A DNA stretch of 64,000 nt from Catenuloplanes indicus. Lineage in GTDB: Bacteria; Actinomycetota; Actinomycetes; Mycobacteriales; Micromonosporaceae. The DNA is taken from positions 8,104,501 through 8,168,500 of the forward strand of contig NZ_JAUSUZ010000001.1 in NCBI RefSeq assembly GCF_030813715.1, written 5' to 3'. The notes beneath the pieces were generated by a model. It saw nothing but the letters and a program-made list of their open reading frames with translations, searched no databases and was not told the DNA's origin. The translations under genes and the position numbers were made by a program. Below, piece after piece: positions 1 to 8,388 of this stretch (within the stretch, counting starts at the first letter, position 1; each line of letters begins with the position of its first letter).

Positions 1-503
1 GGTTGGAGGACGTCCTCGAGATGGCCGCCAACAAGACCGGCGCGCTGCTCGCGGCGTCCTGCTCGCTGGGCGCGCTGTTCGGCGGCGGGTCCGCCACCCA
101 GGCGGGCCTCCTCGGCCGGTTCGGCTCCGATGTCGGGCTGGCGTTCCAGATCGTCGACGACCTGCTCGGCATCTGGGGCGACCCGGCCGCGACCGGCAAG
201 CCGGTCTTCTCCGACCTGCGCAACCGGAAGAAGTCGCTGCCGGTGCTGGCCGCGCTCACCTCCGGCACCCCGGCCGGCCGGGAACTGATCCGCTACTACG
301 AGCGGGAGACCGCGTTCACCGACGCCGAACTGCCCCGGATCGCCGCGCTGATCGACGACGCCGGTGGACGCGCCTGGTGCCACGCCCACCGGGACGCGCT
401 GCTGCATCAGGCATCCGCGTCGCTGGCGGCCGCCGGCCCGCTCCCCGCCGCGGCCACGGAACTGACCGCCCTGGCCCGGCTGGCGACCCACCGTACGTAC
501 TGA
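1..503 (+). CDS. Polyprenyl synthetase, C-terminal part (5' end outside window)
   Basis: C-terminal 166 residues of a trans-isoprenyl diphosphate synthase, which condenses isopentenyl diphosphate onto allylic diphosphates using Mg2+. The helix with KTGALLAA and the second Asp-rich motif DDLLGIWGD (about residues 52-60 of this fragment) are visible, followed by the SDLRNRKKSLPV segment usual for actinobacterial members. The first Asp-rich motif lies upstream of the window, so chain length and product cannot be judged. Related proteins that keep this C-terminal signature include cargo enzymes of family 2 encapsulins in actinobacteria, but no encapsulin gene is visible here, so that remains only a possibility. 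The next gene starts 21 nt downstream. Confidence 0.88.
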   Translation, partial: LEDVLEMAANKTGALLAASCSLGALFGGGSATQAGLLGRFGSDVGLAFQIVDDLLGIWGDPAATGKPVFSDLRNRKKSLPVLAALTSGTPAGRELIRYYERETAFTDAELPRIAALIDDAGGRAWCHAHRDALLHQASASLAAAGPLPAAATELTALARLATHRTY

Positions 504-524
504 TCTACCACTATCCTGCTTGGC

Positions 525-1163
525 ATGTCCTCCGCGGAGCAGTTGCTCGAGGCACGTCTGACCGCGCTCGGCGAGCTGTGGGCGGTGTGGGCGGCGCACG
601 GACACGATCTGGACGCCGCCCGCTGGACCCGCCCGACCCGGCTCCAGGGCTGGGACGTCAAGGCCCTCTTCGCCCACCTCGCCGCGTGGCCGCACGGCTT
701 CGCGCAGATGCTCGGCCTGGTCCGCGCCGACGAGCCCACCCACCCGTCCGCAACCGCGCTGCTGCGCGACCTGAACCGCCCCGGCGGTCTCGCCGCCCTT
801 CAGGCCCCACGCGTCGCCAGGGGCGCCCGCGACGCCGCCCAGCAGTACACACCGGCCCAGCTGACCGAGGCGTTCGCCGAGGTCGGGCCGCGTGCGCTGA
901 CCGCCGCCCGCGCGCTCGGCCCGGTCGTCGTCGACTACTTCGGCATAGCCCGCCTCACGCTGACCGAGGCCGCCGGCATCGGCATCGTCGAGTCCACGGT
1001 CCACCTGCTCGACCTGCAGCGCGCTCTCGGCCGGGAGCCGGCCGTGCCGCCGTCCGGCCTGGCCCAGACCGCGGAGATCCTGGCCGCGATCCCGTCCCCG
1101 ATCGCCTTCATCGAGGCCGCCACCGGCCGCGCCACCGGCCCCCTCTTCCCTCTCGTCTCCTGA
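525..1163 (+). CDS. Maleylpyruvate isomerase family, mycothiol-dependent-type protein
   Basis: A 212-residue protein with the DinB/maleylpyruvate-isomerase N-terminal fold: an early helix, then WTRPTRLQGWDVKALFAHLAAWPHG, where the His of the FAHLA segment sits at the position of a metal ligand in this family, and a later ESTVHLLDLQRAL segment whose His and Asp are further candidates. Family members use mycothiol or simply bind a divalent metal; their substrates are mostly unknown. The ATG lies 21 nt after the polyprenyl synthetase stop, so co-transcription is plausible. The substrate cannot be inferred from the sequence. Confidence 0.82.
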   Translation: MSSAEQLLEARLTALGELWAVWAAHGHDLDAARWTRPTRLQGWDVKALFAHLAAWPHGFAQMLGLVRADEPTHPSATALLRDLNRPGGLAALQAPRVARGARDAAQQYTPAQLTEAFAEVGPRALTAARALGPVVVDYFGIARLTLTEAAGIGIVESTVHLLDLQRALGREPAVPPSGLAQTAEILAAIPSPIAFIEAATGRATGPLFPLVS

Positions 1164-1240
1164 CCGCCCGGCCGTCCCTCGTCGATCCCTCCTATCGGGG
1201 ATGGCCGGCCGCGGCCAGCGCGGCCGGTATCGCCGCCTCG

Positions 1241-1534
1241 ATGGCCCGGATGCCGGGCGCGGACGATATTCCGCTCGTGGTCGTCGAGGTCGGAATGATT
1301 CTCTCGCTGAGCCGGGTCTTCCGGATAACGCTTACCGAAGCCGGCGCTAAATCGATTCTCGGCGGATTCGTCGGGACCGACGTCGGGCGCGGCGTCTTCC
1401 AGTTCCTCGGCGGCTGGATACCCGGCGCGGGGAACGCGTTGAATGCGTTCACCGCCGCCGGAGTGGTGGAGGCCATCGGCTGCGCGGTCGCTGCGGACTT
1501 CAGCCACCGCCCCGAGCCGCCCTCCCTGGGGTGA
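1241..1534 (+). CDS. Small DUF697/YcjF-like hydrophobic protein, possibly N-terminally truncated
   Basis: The last 97 codons read as a DUF697-like domain: two hydrophobic helices around VVVEVGMILSLSRVFRI and SILGGFVG, then GGWIPGAGNALNAFTAAGVVEAIG. In other bacteria this domain follows a GTPase domain (YcjF/Era-like), which is absent here. The homology seems to begin before the ATG at 1241, and the only other in-frame start nearby is a CTG at 1160, directly at the stop of the preceding gene. The reading frame uses ATT, ATA, CTT, GAA, GCT and AAA codons more than its neighbours, suggesting a different origin. It is either a small orphan gene or the remnant of a larger one. Confidence 0.45.
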   Translation: MARMPGADDIPLVVVEVGMILSLSRVFRITLTEAGAKSILGGFVGTDVGRGVFQFLGGWIPGAGNALNAFTAAGVVEAIGCAVAADFSHRPEPPSLG

Positions 1535-1551
1535 TCCCGGGTCCGTGACGG

Positions 1552-3057
1552 CTAGCGGACGCGGCGGTAGAAGGCGATCGTGGCGCCGTGGACGGTGAGG
1601 AGGGTCTCGCGACGGAAGTGGGTGCGCAGGACCGGGGCGGCGCGCGGCTTGTGGATCAGGGGGTCCTCGGGGCCGGTGGAGGCGACCACGAACCAGACCC
1701 GGGTGAAGCCGCGCAGGTGGGTGGCGACGTCCGTGTGCTCGACCGCGGTCAGCCGGCCAGCCTGGCCGGCGGTGCGGGCGAGCAGCACGTCGGCCGGGCG
1801 GGCCGGGTCGCCGAGGTAGTAGTAGTCGACGCCGGCCCGCAGCGCGCGGTTGTTGTCCTGGTAGAGGATGGCGTCGCCGGGGCGGTCGTGGGCGGCGATC
1901 ATGCGGGTGAGCGCGCGGTAGTCGGCGCCGTTCTTGGCAAGGTCGCCGCGCTGCTGCCGGTGCTCCGGCCAGGCGGCGGCGAACAGCACCGCGAGCGTCA
2001 CCGCGACCGGCAGCCACGTGCGCACACGCGGCCGGATGCGCCCGGGACGCCATCGGGGAAGCCGTGACCGTTCAGTCGCGCGGGTGTTCGCGCTCACGTG
2101 ATCCGGCCGGTCCGGCGACGGCCGGGACGTGCACACGATCGCGGCCGCCAGCAGAGCCAGCGGAGGCAGCACGACCAGCAGGTAGCGGGGGACCCAGAGC
2201 GGCCCCACGACCAGCGAGTACGCGGCCAGTGCCACCATCGGTGCGGCGCACAGCGCGACCGGCTCGATGAACCGGGACCGCCAGGTGAACGCGAGCACCA
2301 GGCCGATCAGCAGCCACGCGGCCGCGGCGGAGCCGACGATCTCGGCGGGGGAGCGGCGCAGCGTCGCCGTCGAGAGCGGCTTGATCCAGGCGACCTGGCC
2401 GCTCTGCTGGTCGGCGCCGAGCAGCACCAGCGGCGCCAGCAGCACCAGCACCACGGCCGCCGTGACCGCCCACGCCCGGAGCAGGCGGCGGTCGCGGCGC
2501 AGCACGATGACCGCGTGCGCGGCCAGCACGGACACGCCGACGATGTGGCTGAGGCCCAGGCACAGGACCGAGACGGCGTACCCGGTCCACCGCCGGCGTG
2601 CCGGGCGGCGCAGCGCCAGATGCAGCAGCAGCAGGGACAGGACCGAGAAGAGCACACTGAACGCGTACGGGCGGGCCTCCGCCGCGTACCGGTAGGAATT
2701 GGGCATGATGACCAGCAGCAGACCGGCGGTCAGGCCGGTGAGCGGCGTGAACAGGCGGCGGCCGAGTTCGCCGGTGAGGCCGGCGGCCAGTGCCATCGCG
2801 ATCACCTGCGGCAGGCGCAGGACGGCCTCGGACGTGCCGGCCAGCCCGGTCCACACGTGCATGAGCAGGTAGTACGGCCCGAGCACACCGTCGACGTGCC
2901 GCATCAGCGCCCAGATCTCGGCCGGGGTGCGCCGCGCGATGTCCGCGGTGGCGACCTCGTCCCAGCTGAAGCCGGGACCGGTGATGCTGATCAGCGCGGT
3001 GACCAGCAGTAGCATCGCAGGCACGGCGGCCGGTGCGATAACTCGGGCGTGACGCAT
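1552..3057 (-). CDS. GT39-like multi-pass membrane glycosyltransferase
   Basis: A 501-residue polytopic membrane protein of the PMT/ArnT-like (GT-C) superfamily, which transfers sugars from polyprenyl-phosphate donors on the outer face of the membrane. The first extracytoplasmic loop carries SWDEVATADIARR, matching the catalytic Asp/Glu region of GT39-like enzymes, and a second conserved loop reads YAAEARPYAFSVL. About ten hydrophobic helices follow, with a soluble C-terminal part of about 130 residues. It ends 17 nt after the convergent DUF697-like gene and starts 9 nt after the stop of the GNAT gene upstream on the same strand, so the two are probably co-transcribed. Acceptor unknown. Confidence 0.8.
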   Translation of the reverse strand: MRHARVIAPAAVPAMLLLVTALISITGPGFSWDEVATADIARRTPAEIWALMRHVDGVLGPYYLLMHVWTGLAGTSEAVLRLPQVIAMALAAGLTGELGRRLFTPLTGLTAGLLLVIMPNSYRYAAEARPYAFSVLFSVLSLLLLHLALRRPARRRWTGYAVSVLCLGLSHIVGVSVLAAHAVIVLRRDRRLLRAWAVTAAVVLVLLAPLVLLGADQQSGQVAWIKPLSTATLRRSPAEIVGSAAAAWLLIGLVLAFTWRSRFIEPVALCAAPMVALAAYSLVVGPLWVPRYLLVVLPPLALLAAAIVCTSRPSPDRPDHVSANTRATERSRLPRWRPGRIRPRVRTWLPVAVTLAVLFAAAWPEHRQQRGDLAKNGADYRALTRMIAAHDRPGDAILYQDNNRALRAGVDYYYLGDPARPADVLLARTAGQAGRLTAVEHTDVATHLRGFTRVWFVVASTGPEDPLIHKPRAAPVLRTHFRRETLLTVHGATIAFYRRVR

Positions 3058-3066
3058 CGGGAACCC

Positions 3067-4005
3067 TTACATGGGACGCCGCCAGGCGTCGATGATCTGG
3101 ACGACGCGCATGCCCTCGGACAGGTACAGTCCGAGCGCCGGGCGCCGCGGATCCGTGTCCACGTGCAGGATCGTGCCGGCCCAGCCGTCCCGGGCGTCCT
3201 CCGCGAACGCGTGCCGCAACAGCCATCGTCCCAGTCCGTGCCCCTGGAACGTGGGATGCACACCGAGCAGCCGCAGGTAACCGCACTTCTCGTCCGGCGC
3301 GAACATGGTGGAGCGCAGCGTCAGCCCGGCCGGCTCGCCCGCGTCGGTGTAGAGCACGGTCAGGAACGACCAGTCGTGCACGCTGCCGGACTCCAGTTGC
3401 GCCACCCACTCGTCGTAGGTCTTGCGCACGTGCCCGTAGTGATCGTGGAACGCGGCCTCGCGCGTGGCGTGCGCGTCGCGCCGCACCTGCTCCGCGTCAT
3501 GACCGTTCCGGACCACGAATCCCGCGGGTACGTCCGGGATCGGGCGGTCTCCGGTGTGGTCGATGCGCAGCCGGTGGTAGACCGTGCCGACCTCGAAGCC
3601 GTACCCGGTGAGCCGCCGTGCGGCCGGCGTGTCCTCCCGGTGCACACCGACGTCGCCGGTCACGGACGGCCAGCCGCGCTCGCGCCCCAGCTCGGCGGCA
3701 CGCTGCTGCGCGGTGGCCCAGAGCCATTCCGCGACCGCGTCGTCCAGCGTGAACACGTCCATGTCGACGATGCCGTCCCCGCTCGGCCACGCCCAGCCCC
3801 ACCCGACCGCGGTGCCGTGCTCGTCGAGGACCAGCCACGCGTCCGTGCCGAGGTCGCCCTCGGGTGAGCGCAGCTCGTCCCGGACGTCGGTGAGCGTGTA
3901 GTCGACCCGGCCGATCCGGGCCGTCTGGTGGGCCCGGATCACCGCGAAGATCGTCTCGGCGTCCGCCGGGGTGGGGTGGCGCACCTCGTACCGTGGGGGC
4001 AGCAT
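3067..4005 (-). CDS. GNAT family N-acetyltransferase with two GNAT-like halves
   Basis: A 312-residue protein built from two GNAT modules. The C-terminal half carries the acetyl-CoA binding motif VHPTFQGHGLGRWLL (Q/G-x-G-x-G/A type) near residues 247-261. The N-terminal half is degenerate, lacking a clear pyrophosphate loop. This double arrangement is shared with mycothiol synthase (MshD) and related actinobacterial acetyltransferases, but the overall sequence is not convincing as MshD. It shares its strand with the membrane glycosyltransferase, whose ATG begins 9 nt after this stop codon. Confidence 0.82.
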   Translation of the reverse strand: MLPPRYEVRHPTPADAETIFAVIRAHQTARIGRVDYTLTDVRDELRSPEGDLGTDAWLVLDEHGTAVGWGWAWPSGDGIVDMDVFTLDDAVAEWLWATAQQRAAELGRERGWPSVTGDVGVHREDTPAARRLTGYGFEVGTVYHRLRIDHTGDRPIPDVPAGFVVRNGHDAEQVRRDAHATREAAFHDHYGHVRKTYDEWVAQLESGSVHDWSFLTVLYTDAGEPAGLTLRSTMFAPDEKCGYLRLLGVHPTFQGHGLGRWLLRHAFAEDARDGWAGTILHVDTDPRRPALGLYLSEGMRVVQIIDAWRRPM

Positions 4006-4020
4006 GCGGGCACCCTAACC

Positions 4021-4233
4021 TCAGGCGGTGGCGCACGTCCCGGAATTTGCCCGGGGCTCGACCCGGTCGGCCACCGTGTGCAGCGCCCGGGCGAGGGCCC
4101 GGCGGGCACCGGCCGCGCGTACGGTGCGCGCGGGCCGGTCCGGGCGGACCGGGGCGCCCGGCTGGGCCGAGGTCACCTCGCGCATCATCGCCTTCATCGC
4201 CATGCTCATGCCGAGTCCGTCGGTGGTGTCCAT
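4021..4233 (-). CDS. Small hypothetical protein coupled to the LacI regulator
   Basis: A 70-residue protein starting MDTTDGLGMSMAMKAMM and ending in a basic stretch. The ATG lies one base after the stop of the LacI regulator, and a GGGAGG ribosome binding site sits inside the end of that gene, which supports real and coupled translation. I do not recognise the family. The Met-rich amphipathic N-terminus and basic C-terminus are the only visible features. Confidence 0.55.
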   Translation of the reverse strand: MDTTDGLGMSMAMKAMMREVTSAQPGAPVRPDRPARTVRAAGARRALARALHTVADRVEPRANSGTCATA

Positions 4234-4234
4234 G

Positions 4235-5302
4235 TCAGATCCTCCCGTTGGTGGCCGGGCCGGTGCTGGCCCGGACGATGAGCTCGGTGGGGAGCGCCAC
4301 GCGGCGCCCTTCGGCGGACGCCGGCGGGTCGAGCAGCAGCTCACCCGCGATGCGGCCCTTCTCCTTGGCGGGCTGGCGGACCGTGGTCAGGCCCGCCTCG
4401 GCCGCCTGCGGGATGTCGTCGAAGCCGATCACCGACACGTCCCGGCCCGCGCGCAGGCCCCTGGCCTCCAGCGCGTCCAGCGCGCCGAGCGCGAGCACGT
4501 CGCTGAACGCGATGACCGCGGTCGGCCGGTCGCGCCGGTCCAGCGCGGCGGCCGCGCCCTCCAGGCCGGCCTCGCGGCTGTTGCCGGGCACGTTGATGAT
4601 CGTCACGTCGTCCCAGTCCAGGCCGGCCTTCGCCCAGGCCTCCTGGTAGCCGCGCAGCCGTTCACGTTCGCCCTGGTAGGAGATGTCCTCCGGCTGGCGG
4701 ATCGGCGCGGTCCGGGGGCCCAGCGCCGGGTGCAGCATGTCCGCGATGATGGCCACCCGGCGGTGGCCGAGCGCGGTGAGGTGCGCGCCGGCCGCGCGGG
4801 TCGCCGCCGCCTCGTCGATGCCGGCCGCGAACATCGCCGCGTCCGGCGCCAGCAGCTCGGTGCCGACCACCGGCAGCCCGCGTTCGAAGATCGCCTGCCG
4901 GGCCGGGTGGCCCTCGGCCACGCAGAACACGCAGAAGCCGTCGACCGCGGCGTTGCGCACGGCGGCCCGGGCCGCCTCCGGGTCGTCCGGGACCGGGATG
5001 AGCAGCAGCCCGGTCGAGTGGCGCTCCGCGGCCTGCGACAGCCCCTGCAGGAAACGGACCGCGAACGGGTCCTTGAACGCGTAGGAGAGCACGTCCGTGA
5101 AGAGCACGCCGATCGCACCGGCCCGGCCGCGGCGCAGCGAGCGCGCGGTCGGGTTCGGGCCGGCGTAGCCGAGCCGGCGTGCCGCGGAGAGGATGCGTTC
5201 GCGCAGCTCGGGAGAGAGCTGATCGGGGCGCCCGTACGCGTTCGAGACGGTGCTGCGGGACACACCCACCTCGTCGGCCACGGTTTGTAGCGTCGGCTTC
5301 AC
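4235..5302 (-). CDS. LacI family transcriptional regulator
   Basis: A 355-residue repressor: N-terminal helix-turn-helix (TLQTVADEVGVSRSTVSNAYG) with the hinge LGYAGPNPTARSLRRG, followed by a periplasmic-binding-protein-like sensor ending in SVIGFDDIPQAAEAGLTTVRQP. The effector is probably a sugar or related small molecule, by family. I choose the GTG at 5302 because an AGGAGG site lies 8 nt upstream. The ATG at 5320 would lie inside an operator-like palindrome. Three ATCGAT-centred palindromes in the divergent upstream region suggest autoregulation and possible control of the PAP2-like gene. The small gene behind it is translationally coupled. Confidence 0.92.
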   Translation of the reverse strand: MKPTLQTVADEVGVSRSTVSNAYGRPDQLSPELRERILSAARRLGYAGPNPTARSLRRGRAGAIGVLFTDVLSYAFKDPFAVRFLQGLSQAAERHSTGLLLIPVPDDPEAARAAVRNAAVDGFCVFCVAEGHPARQAIFERGLPVVGTELLAPDAAMFAAGIDEAAATRAAGAHLTALGHRRVAIIADMLHPALGPRTAPIRQPEDISYQGERERLRGYQEAWAKAGLDWDDVTIINVPGNSREAGLEGAAAALDRRDRPTAVIAFSDVLALGALDALEARGLRAGRDVSVIGFDDIPQAAEAGLTTVRQPAKEKGRIAGELLLDPPASAEGRRVALPTELIVRASTGPATNGRI

Positions 5303-5314
5303 GCCGCCCCTCCT

Positions 5315-5396
5315 CTGCATCGATCCAGTGCCCTTCTAAATCGATACAGTACGCGGCGTCCGCCGTACCCTCAAGGGTTTTTCTGGATCGATCCAG
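5315..5396. promoter_or_regulatory. Three LacI-type operator palindromes
   Basis: CTGGATCGATCCAG at 5383-5396 is a perfect 14-nt palindrome. A one-mismatch copy (CTGCATCGATCCAG) lies at 5315-5328, and a weaker copy (CTAAATCGATACAG) at 5336-5349. ATCGAT-centred symmetric operators with a central CG are typical for LacI-family proteins. Their placement between the regulator and the divergent gene suggests autoregulation through looping or cooperative binding. This is inference from symmetry and position. Confidence 0.7.
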
Positions 5397-5450
5397 CCGG
5401 TCGTCGCACCTGCCGCGTGAAGTGGCTCCCGCGCCTGACATGATCTGGCG

Positions 5451-6053
5451 ATGAGCGTGACCGCCCCGGAGAAGACCACTGTGGACCGGCTTGCACGAGT
5501 GATCACCGAGGCGTTCGCACCGACGATCTGGGCCGTGACCATGCCGTTCGTCTTCGCGATCGAGCAGACCCGGTCGCCCGCCGGCTTCTGGTGGGCACTG
5601 CTGGCCGCCATACCCTGCGCGCTGATCCCGTACGGCATCGTCCGGTACGGCGTGATGCGCGGGACGCTCACCGACCACCACATCGGACGCCGGGAGCAGC
5701 GCCGCACCCCGCTGCTGCTCGCCATCGCGTCCGTCCTCGCCGGCCTGCTGCTGATCTGGCTGCTCGAGGCGCCGAGCCACCTGATCGGCATCATCGTGGT
5801 CATGCTCGGCGTGCTCACCCTGGTGATGCTCAGCAACCTGGTCTGGAAGCTGAGCGTGCACGCGGCCGTCGCCGCCGCCTCCACCATCGGCCTGATCTGG
5901 CTCTTCGGCCCGCCGCTGCTGATCCTGGTGCCGGTCGTCGCGGCCGTCGCCTGGTCCCGCGTGCGGCTGGCCGACCACACCTGGCTGCAGGTCGCGGCCG
6001 GTACCGCGGGCGGCGCCGCGGTCGCCATGCTGCTCGGCCCGCTGTTCTTCTGA
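5451..6053 (+). CDS. PAP2-like membrane phosphatase family protein
   Basis: A 200-residue protein with about six hydrophobic helices. It keeps shortened versions of the PAP2 phosphatase motifs: RREQRRTPL (motif 1 region), KLSVHAA (motif 2, with the His) and SRVRLADHTWLQV (motif 3, with the catalytic His but Gln in place of the usual Asp). Family members dephosphorylate lipid phosphates at the membrane. The changed motif 3 makes the activity uncertain. It lies divergent to the LacI regulator with the operators between them. A CATGAT -10-like box about 8 nt before the ATG and the lack of a Shine-Dalgarno would fit a leaderless message. Confidence 0.68.
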   Translation: MSVTAPEKTTVDRLARVITEAFAPTIWAVTMPFVFAIEQTRSPAGFWWALLAAIPCALIPYGIVRYGVMRGTLTDHHIGRREQRRTPLLLAIASVLAGLLLIWLLEAPSHLIGIIVVMLGVLTLVMLSNLVWKLSVHAAVAAASTIGLIWLFGPPLLILVPVVAAVAWSRVRLADHTWLQVAAGTAGGAAVAMLLGPLFF

Positions 6054-6171
6054 CCCGGACCTGCTGGGCGACGTCCGAGCCGCTGGTCACGGTCTATGAT
6101 TACGGATCGTGACGATATGACAGCGCGTGCCCGGTGCGCGTGGATATGAACAAGCTTCTACAGTGCATGTC

Positions 6172-7368
6172 GTGACGACGGAGAGCGCCGCGAGCGTCGA
6201 GATCGAGATCGAGGTGGAGGTCGAGCACCCCACCGAGCGGGTCTGGCGTGCACTCACCGAGCCGCGTCTGCTCCGCCAGTGGTTCGCCGAGACCGACCTG
6301 AAGCCGCGCGTCGGCGCGTTCTTCCAGCTCTCCGGCACCGACCTGCCGGGCCTGCAGCCCGATCCGGAGGCCGAGCAGCCCGAGCAGGGCTCCACGGTCG
6401 AGGGCGAGGTGGTCGGCGTCGAGACCGGCGAGCGGCTGGTGCTGTTCCTGCACGGGCCCGGCCTGGTGTCCCGGCTGCGCTGGGAGCTGGCCGCGGTCGA
6501 CGAGCAGCGCACCCGGATCATGCTGCACCAGTCCTGGCGCGAAGGCGCCGGGTCCGAGGCCGAGCTGGCCGACAAGCGCATCGCGTACGAGACCGCACTC
6601 GGTCAGCCGCTCGCGGCCGTGCTCGACTGGCTCGCGTTCGGCGAGGTCGACCTGGAGGGCATGCGCGGCCGCCGCGGGCCGGAGACCGTGATCCTGCCCC
6701 GGCTCAGCGTCGCGCGGCTGCGCAGCGCCCGGGTGCCGCTGACGATCGCGGGCGTGGCCGTGGTGGTCGGTCTGGCCGCGGTCACCGCCGGGATCATCTG
6801 GGGCCGCAGCGGTGGGAGCGGCGACGTGGCGGCGGAGGGCGGCGTCACGGCCATCACCTCCTCGCCGACGCCGCCGGAGGCCGGCGGCGACACCCCGATC
6901 ACGTCCTCGACCAGCACCGCGCTGCCGTCACCGGGCGCGACCCCGACGCAGTCGCCGGCGCCGGACCCGGCCTCGCTGCTGCCGAGCTTCCGGCCGCCGG
7001 CCAGCCCGACCGGTGCCGCGCCGACCCCGGCGGAGGACGTGCTGACGGCCGCGTACGCGACGGACGGGGACTGGGCGTTCGGCTACCGCGGCAAGATCTC
7101 GCTGACGAACCCGGGCCTGTTCCAGAACGGCACCTGGACCGTCGTGCTCACGCTGAAGAGCCCGATCACGGTGACGAAGGCGGACGGTGCGACCTTCACC
7201 CAGTCGGGTGAAACGGTGACGTTCACACCGGCGGCCGGCGCGATCCCGGTCGGCGCGTCCGGCGGCACCGCGTCGTTCACGTTCGAGGCCGACCTGAAGG
7301 GGTCGCTCTTCGCCGACCGCGAGCCCACCGCCTGCACCGTCAACGGCCGCGCCTGCGCCGGCGTCTGA
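6172..7368 (+). CDS. Membrane-anchored SRPBCC domain protein with C-terminal CBM2-like domain
   Basis: A 398-residue chimera. Residues 1-150 form an SRPBCC/AHSA1-like domain (VEHPTERVWRALTEPRLLRQWFAE, later YETALGQPLAAVLDWL), a fold that binds hydrophobic ligands in the cytoplasm. One membrane helix follows at about 188-210, then a Pro/Ser/Thr-rich linker, then a domain resembling family 2 carbohydrate-binding modules, with a terminal Cys pair (ACTVNGRACAGV). This topology puts the SRPBCC part inside and the CBM2-like part outside. GTG at 6172 is preferred, since the domain begins immediately after it; in-frame GTGs at 6163 and 6127 are alternatives. The Glu/Ile/Val alternation near the start comes from GAG-ATC/GTG codon repeats. 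Confidence 0.78.
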   Translation: MTTESAASVEIEIEVEVEHPTERVWRALTEPRLLRQWFAETDLKPRVGAFFQLSGTDLPGLQPDPEAEQPEQGSTVEGEVVGVETGERLVLFLHGPGLVSRLRWELAAVDEQRTRIMLHQSWREGAGSEAELADKRIAYETALGQPLAAVLDWLAFGEVDLEGMRGRRGPETVILPRLSVARLRSARVPLTIAGVAVVVGLAAVTAGIIWGRSGGSGDVAAEGGVTAITSSPTPPEAGGDTPITSSTSTALPSPGATPTQSPAPDPASLLPSFRPPASPTGAAPTPAEDVLTAAYATDGDWAFGYRGKISLTNPGLFQNGTWTVVLTLKSPITVTKADGATFTQSGETVTFTPAAGAIPVGASGGTASFTFEADLKGSLFADREPTACTVNGRACAGV

Positions 7369-7415
7369 TCGGTTCACGCCGTCGTCGTCAGGCGGGACGG
7401 CGCAGCGCCGCCCGG

Positions 7416-8270
7416 TCAGCGTAGGGCGGCGGCGATCGCGTCCACCGGAGTCGTCGTCGGCCGCCCGATCAGGCGCCGCAAGTCGCCGGAGTCGGTGAAC
7501 ATTTCGTCGTGGCTCATCGCGCGGTCCGCGTCCGTAAGGACCTGCGCCAGTTCGGCGGGCACGCCCGCGTCGCGCAGCACCTGGGCGAACTCGTCGACCG
7601 GCAGATCGGTGTAGCCGATCCGCTCGCCCGTCGCGGCCGAGATCGCGGCGGCCAGCCGCGTCAGGGTGAAGGCCTCATCGCCGCCCAGCTCGTACGCCTT
7701 GCCGTCGTGGCCTTCGGTGGTCAGCACGACCGCGGCGGCGTCGGCGTAGTCAGCTCGGGTCGCAGCGCTGATCCTGCCCTGGCCGGCGGCCCCGACGAGC
7801 GCTCCACCCTGCAGCACCTGAGGGAGCTGGCCGGTGTAGTTCTCCAGGTACCAGCCGTTGCGCAGCATCACGCTGGGGAGGCGCTCGCGCAGGTACTCCT
7901 CCGTGGCCCGGTGGGTGGGAGAAAGAATCGTGCTGGACGTGTCCGCGTGCAGCATGCTCGTGAACGCAACCAGCGACGCGCCCGCCACCACCGCGGCGTC
8001 GATGGCGCGGCGGTGGTTGGCGACGCGCTCGCCCGGTGTCGTGGTGGAGATCAGCAGGAGCTTGTCCACGCCCTCGAAGGCCGCGGGGAGGCTGCCCGAC
8101 TCCGCGAAGTCGGCCCGGCGAACCTCGACACCGCGGTCGGCGAAGTCCTTGATCCTGCTTATGTCACGGCTGGTCGCGACGATCTCGGACGCCGGTACCC
8201 CACGGGTCAGCAGCGCCTCGACGGTGAGCCGGCCCAGATTCCCGGAGGCCGCGGTGACAACGATCGACAT
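7416..8270 (-). CDS. NmrA/SDR family NAD(P)H-dependent oxidoreductase
   Basis: A 284-residue Rossmann protein starting MSIVVTAASGNLGRLT, with the glycine-rich NAD(P) loop and an atypical-SDR layout like QorB/NmrA quinone reductases. The SMLHADTS segment lies where extended SDRs hold catalytic residues, but the YxxxK pair is not evident, as usual for the NmrA type. It is transcribed divergently from an HxlR regulator, with repeated sites in the 118-nt gap; this arrangement is common for HxlR-controlled quinone or electrophile stress reductases. Confidence 0.85.
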   Translation of the reverse strand: MSIVVTAASGNLGRLTVEALLTRGVPASEIVATSRDISRIKDFADRGVEVRRADFAESGSLPAAFEGVDKLLLISTTTPGERVANHRRAIDAAVVAGASLVAFTSMLHADTSSTILSPTHRATEEYLRERLPSVMLRNGWYLENYTGQLPQVLQGGALVGAAGQGRISAATRADYADAAAVVLTTEGHDGKAYELGGDEAFTLTRLAAAISAATGERIGYTDLPVDEFAQVLRDAGVPAELAQVLTDADRAMSHDEMFTDSGDLRRLIGRPTTTPVDAIAAALR

Positions 8271-8334
8271 GGCGGTTACGCCCTTCCGCCGCGGGCCCTC
8301 CGCGGCACGAACCCACGATGAACTGGTCGCTCTC

Positions 8335-8363
8335 CTTTGGTAAGGACGAACTTTCGGGTAAGG
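8335..8363. promoter_or_regulatory. HxlR-type direct repeat in divergent promoter
   Basis: CTTTGGTAAGG (8335-8345) and CTTTCGGGTAAGG (8351-8363) form two similar direct half-sites in the gap between the oxidoreductase and the HxlR gene. Position and repetition suggest the regulator's own operator. Binding is inferred. Confidence 0.5.
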
Positions 8364-8388
8364 TGCCCACCCGGACGAAAGGATCCAG

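Noticed and set aside
377-1534. Long plus-strand frame of 385 codons across the isomerase gene
   Set aside because: Only the last part (DUF697-like) has protein character; the rest is Arg/Pro-rich sequence in the shadow of the mycothiol-isomerase-type gene.
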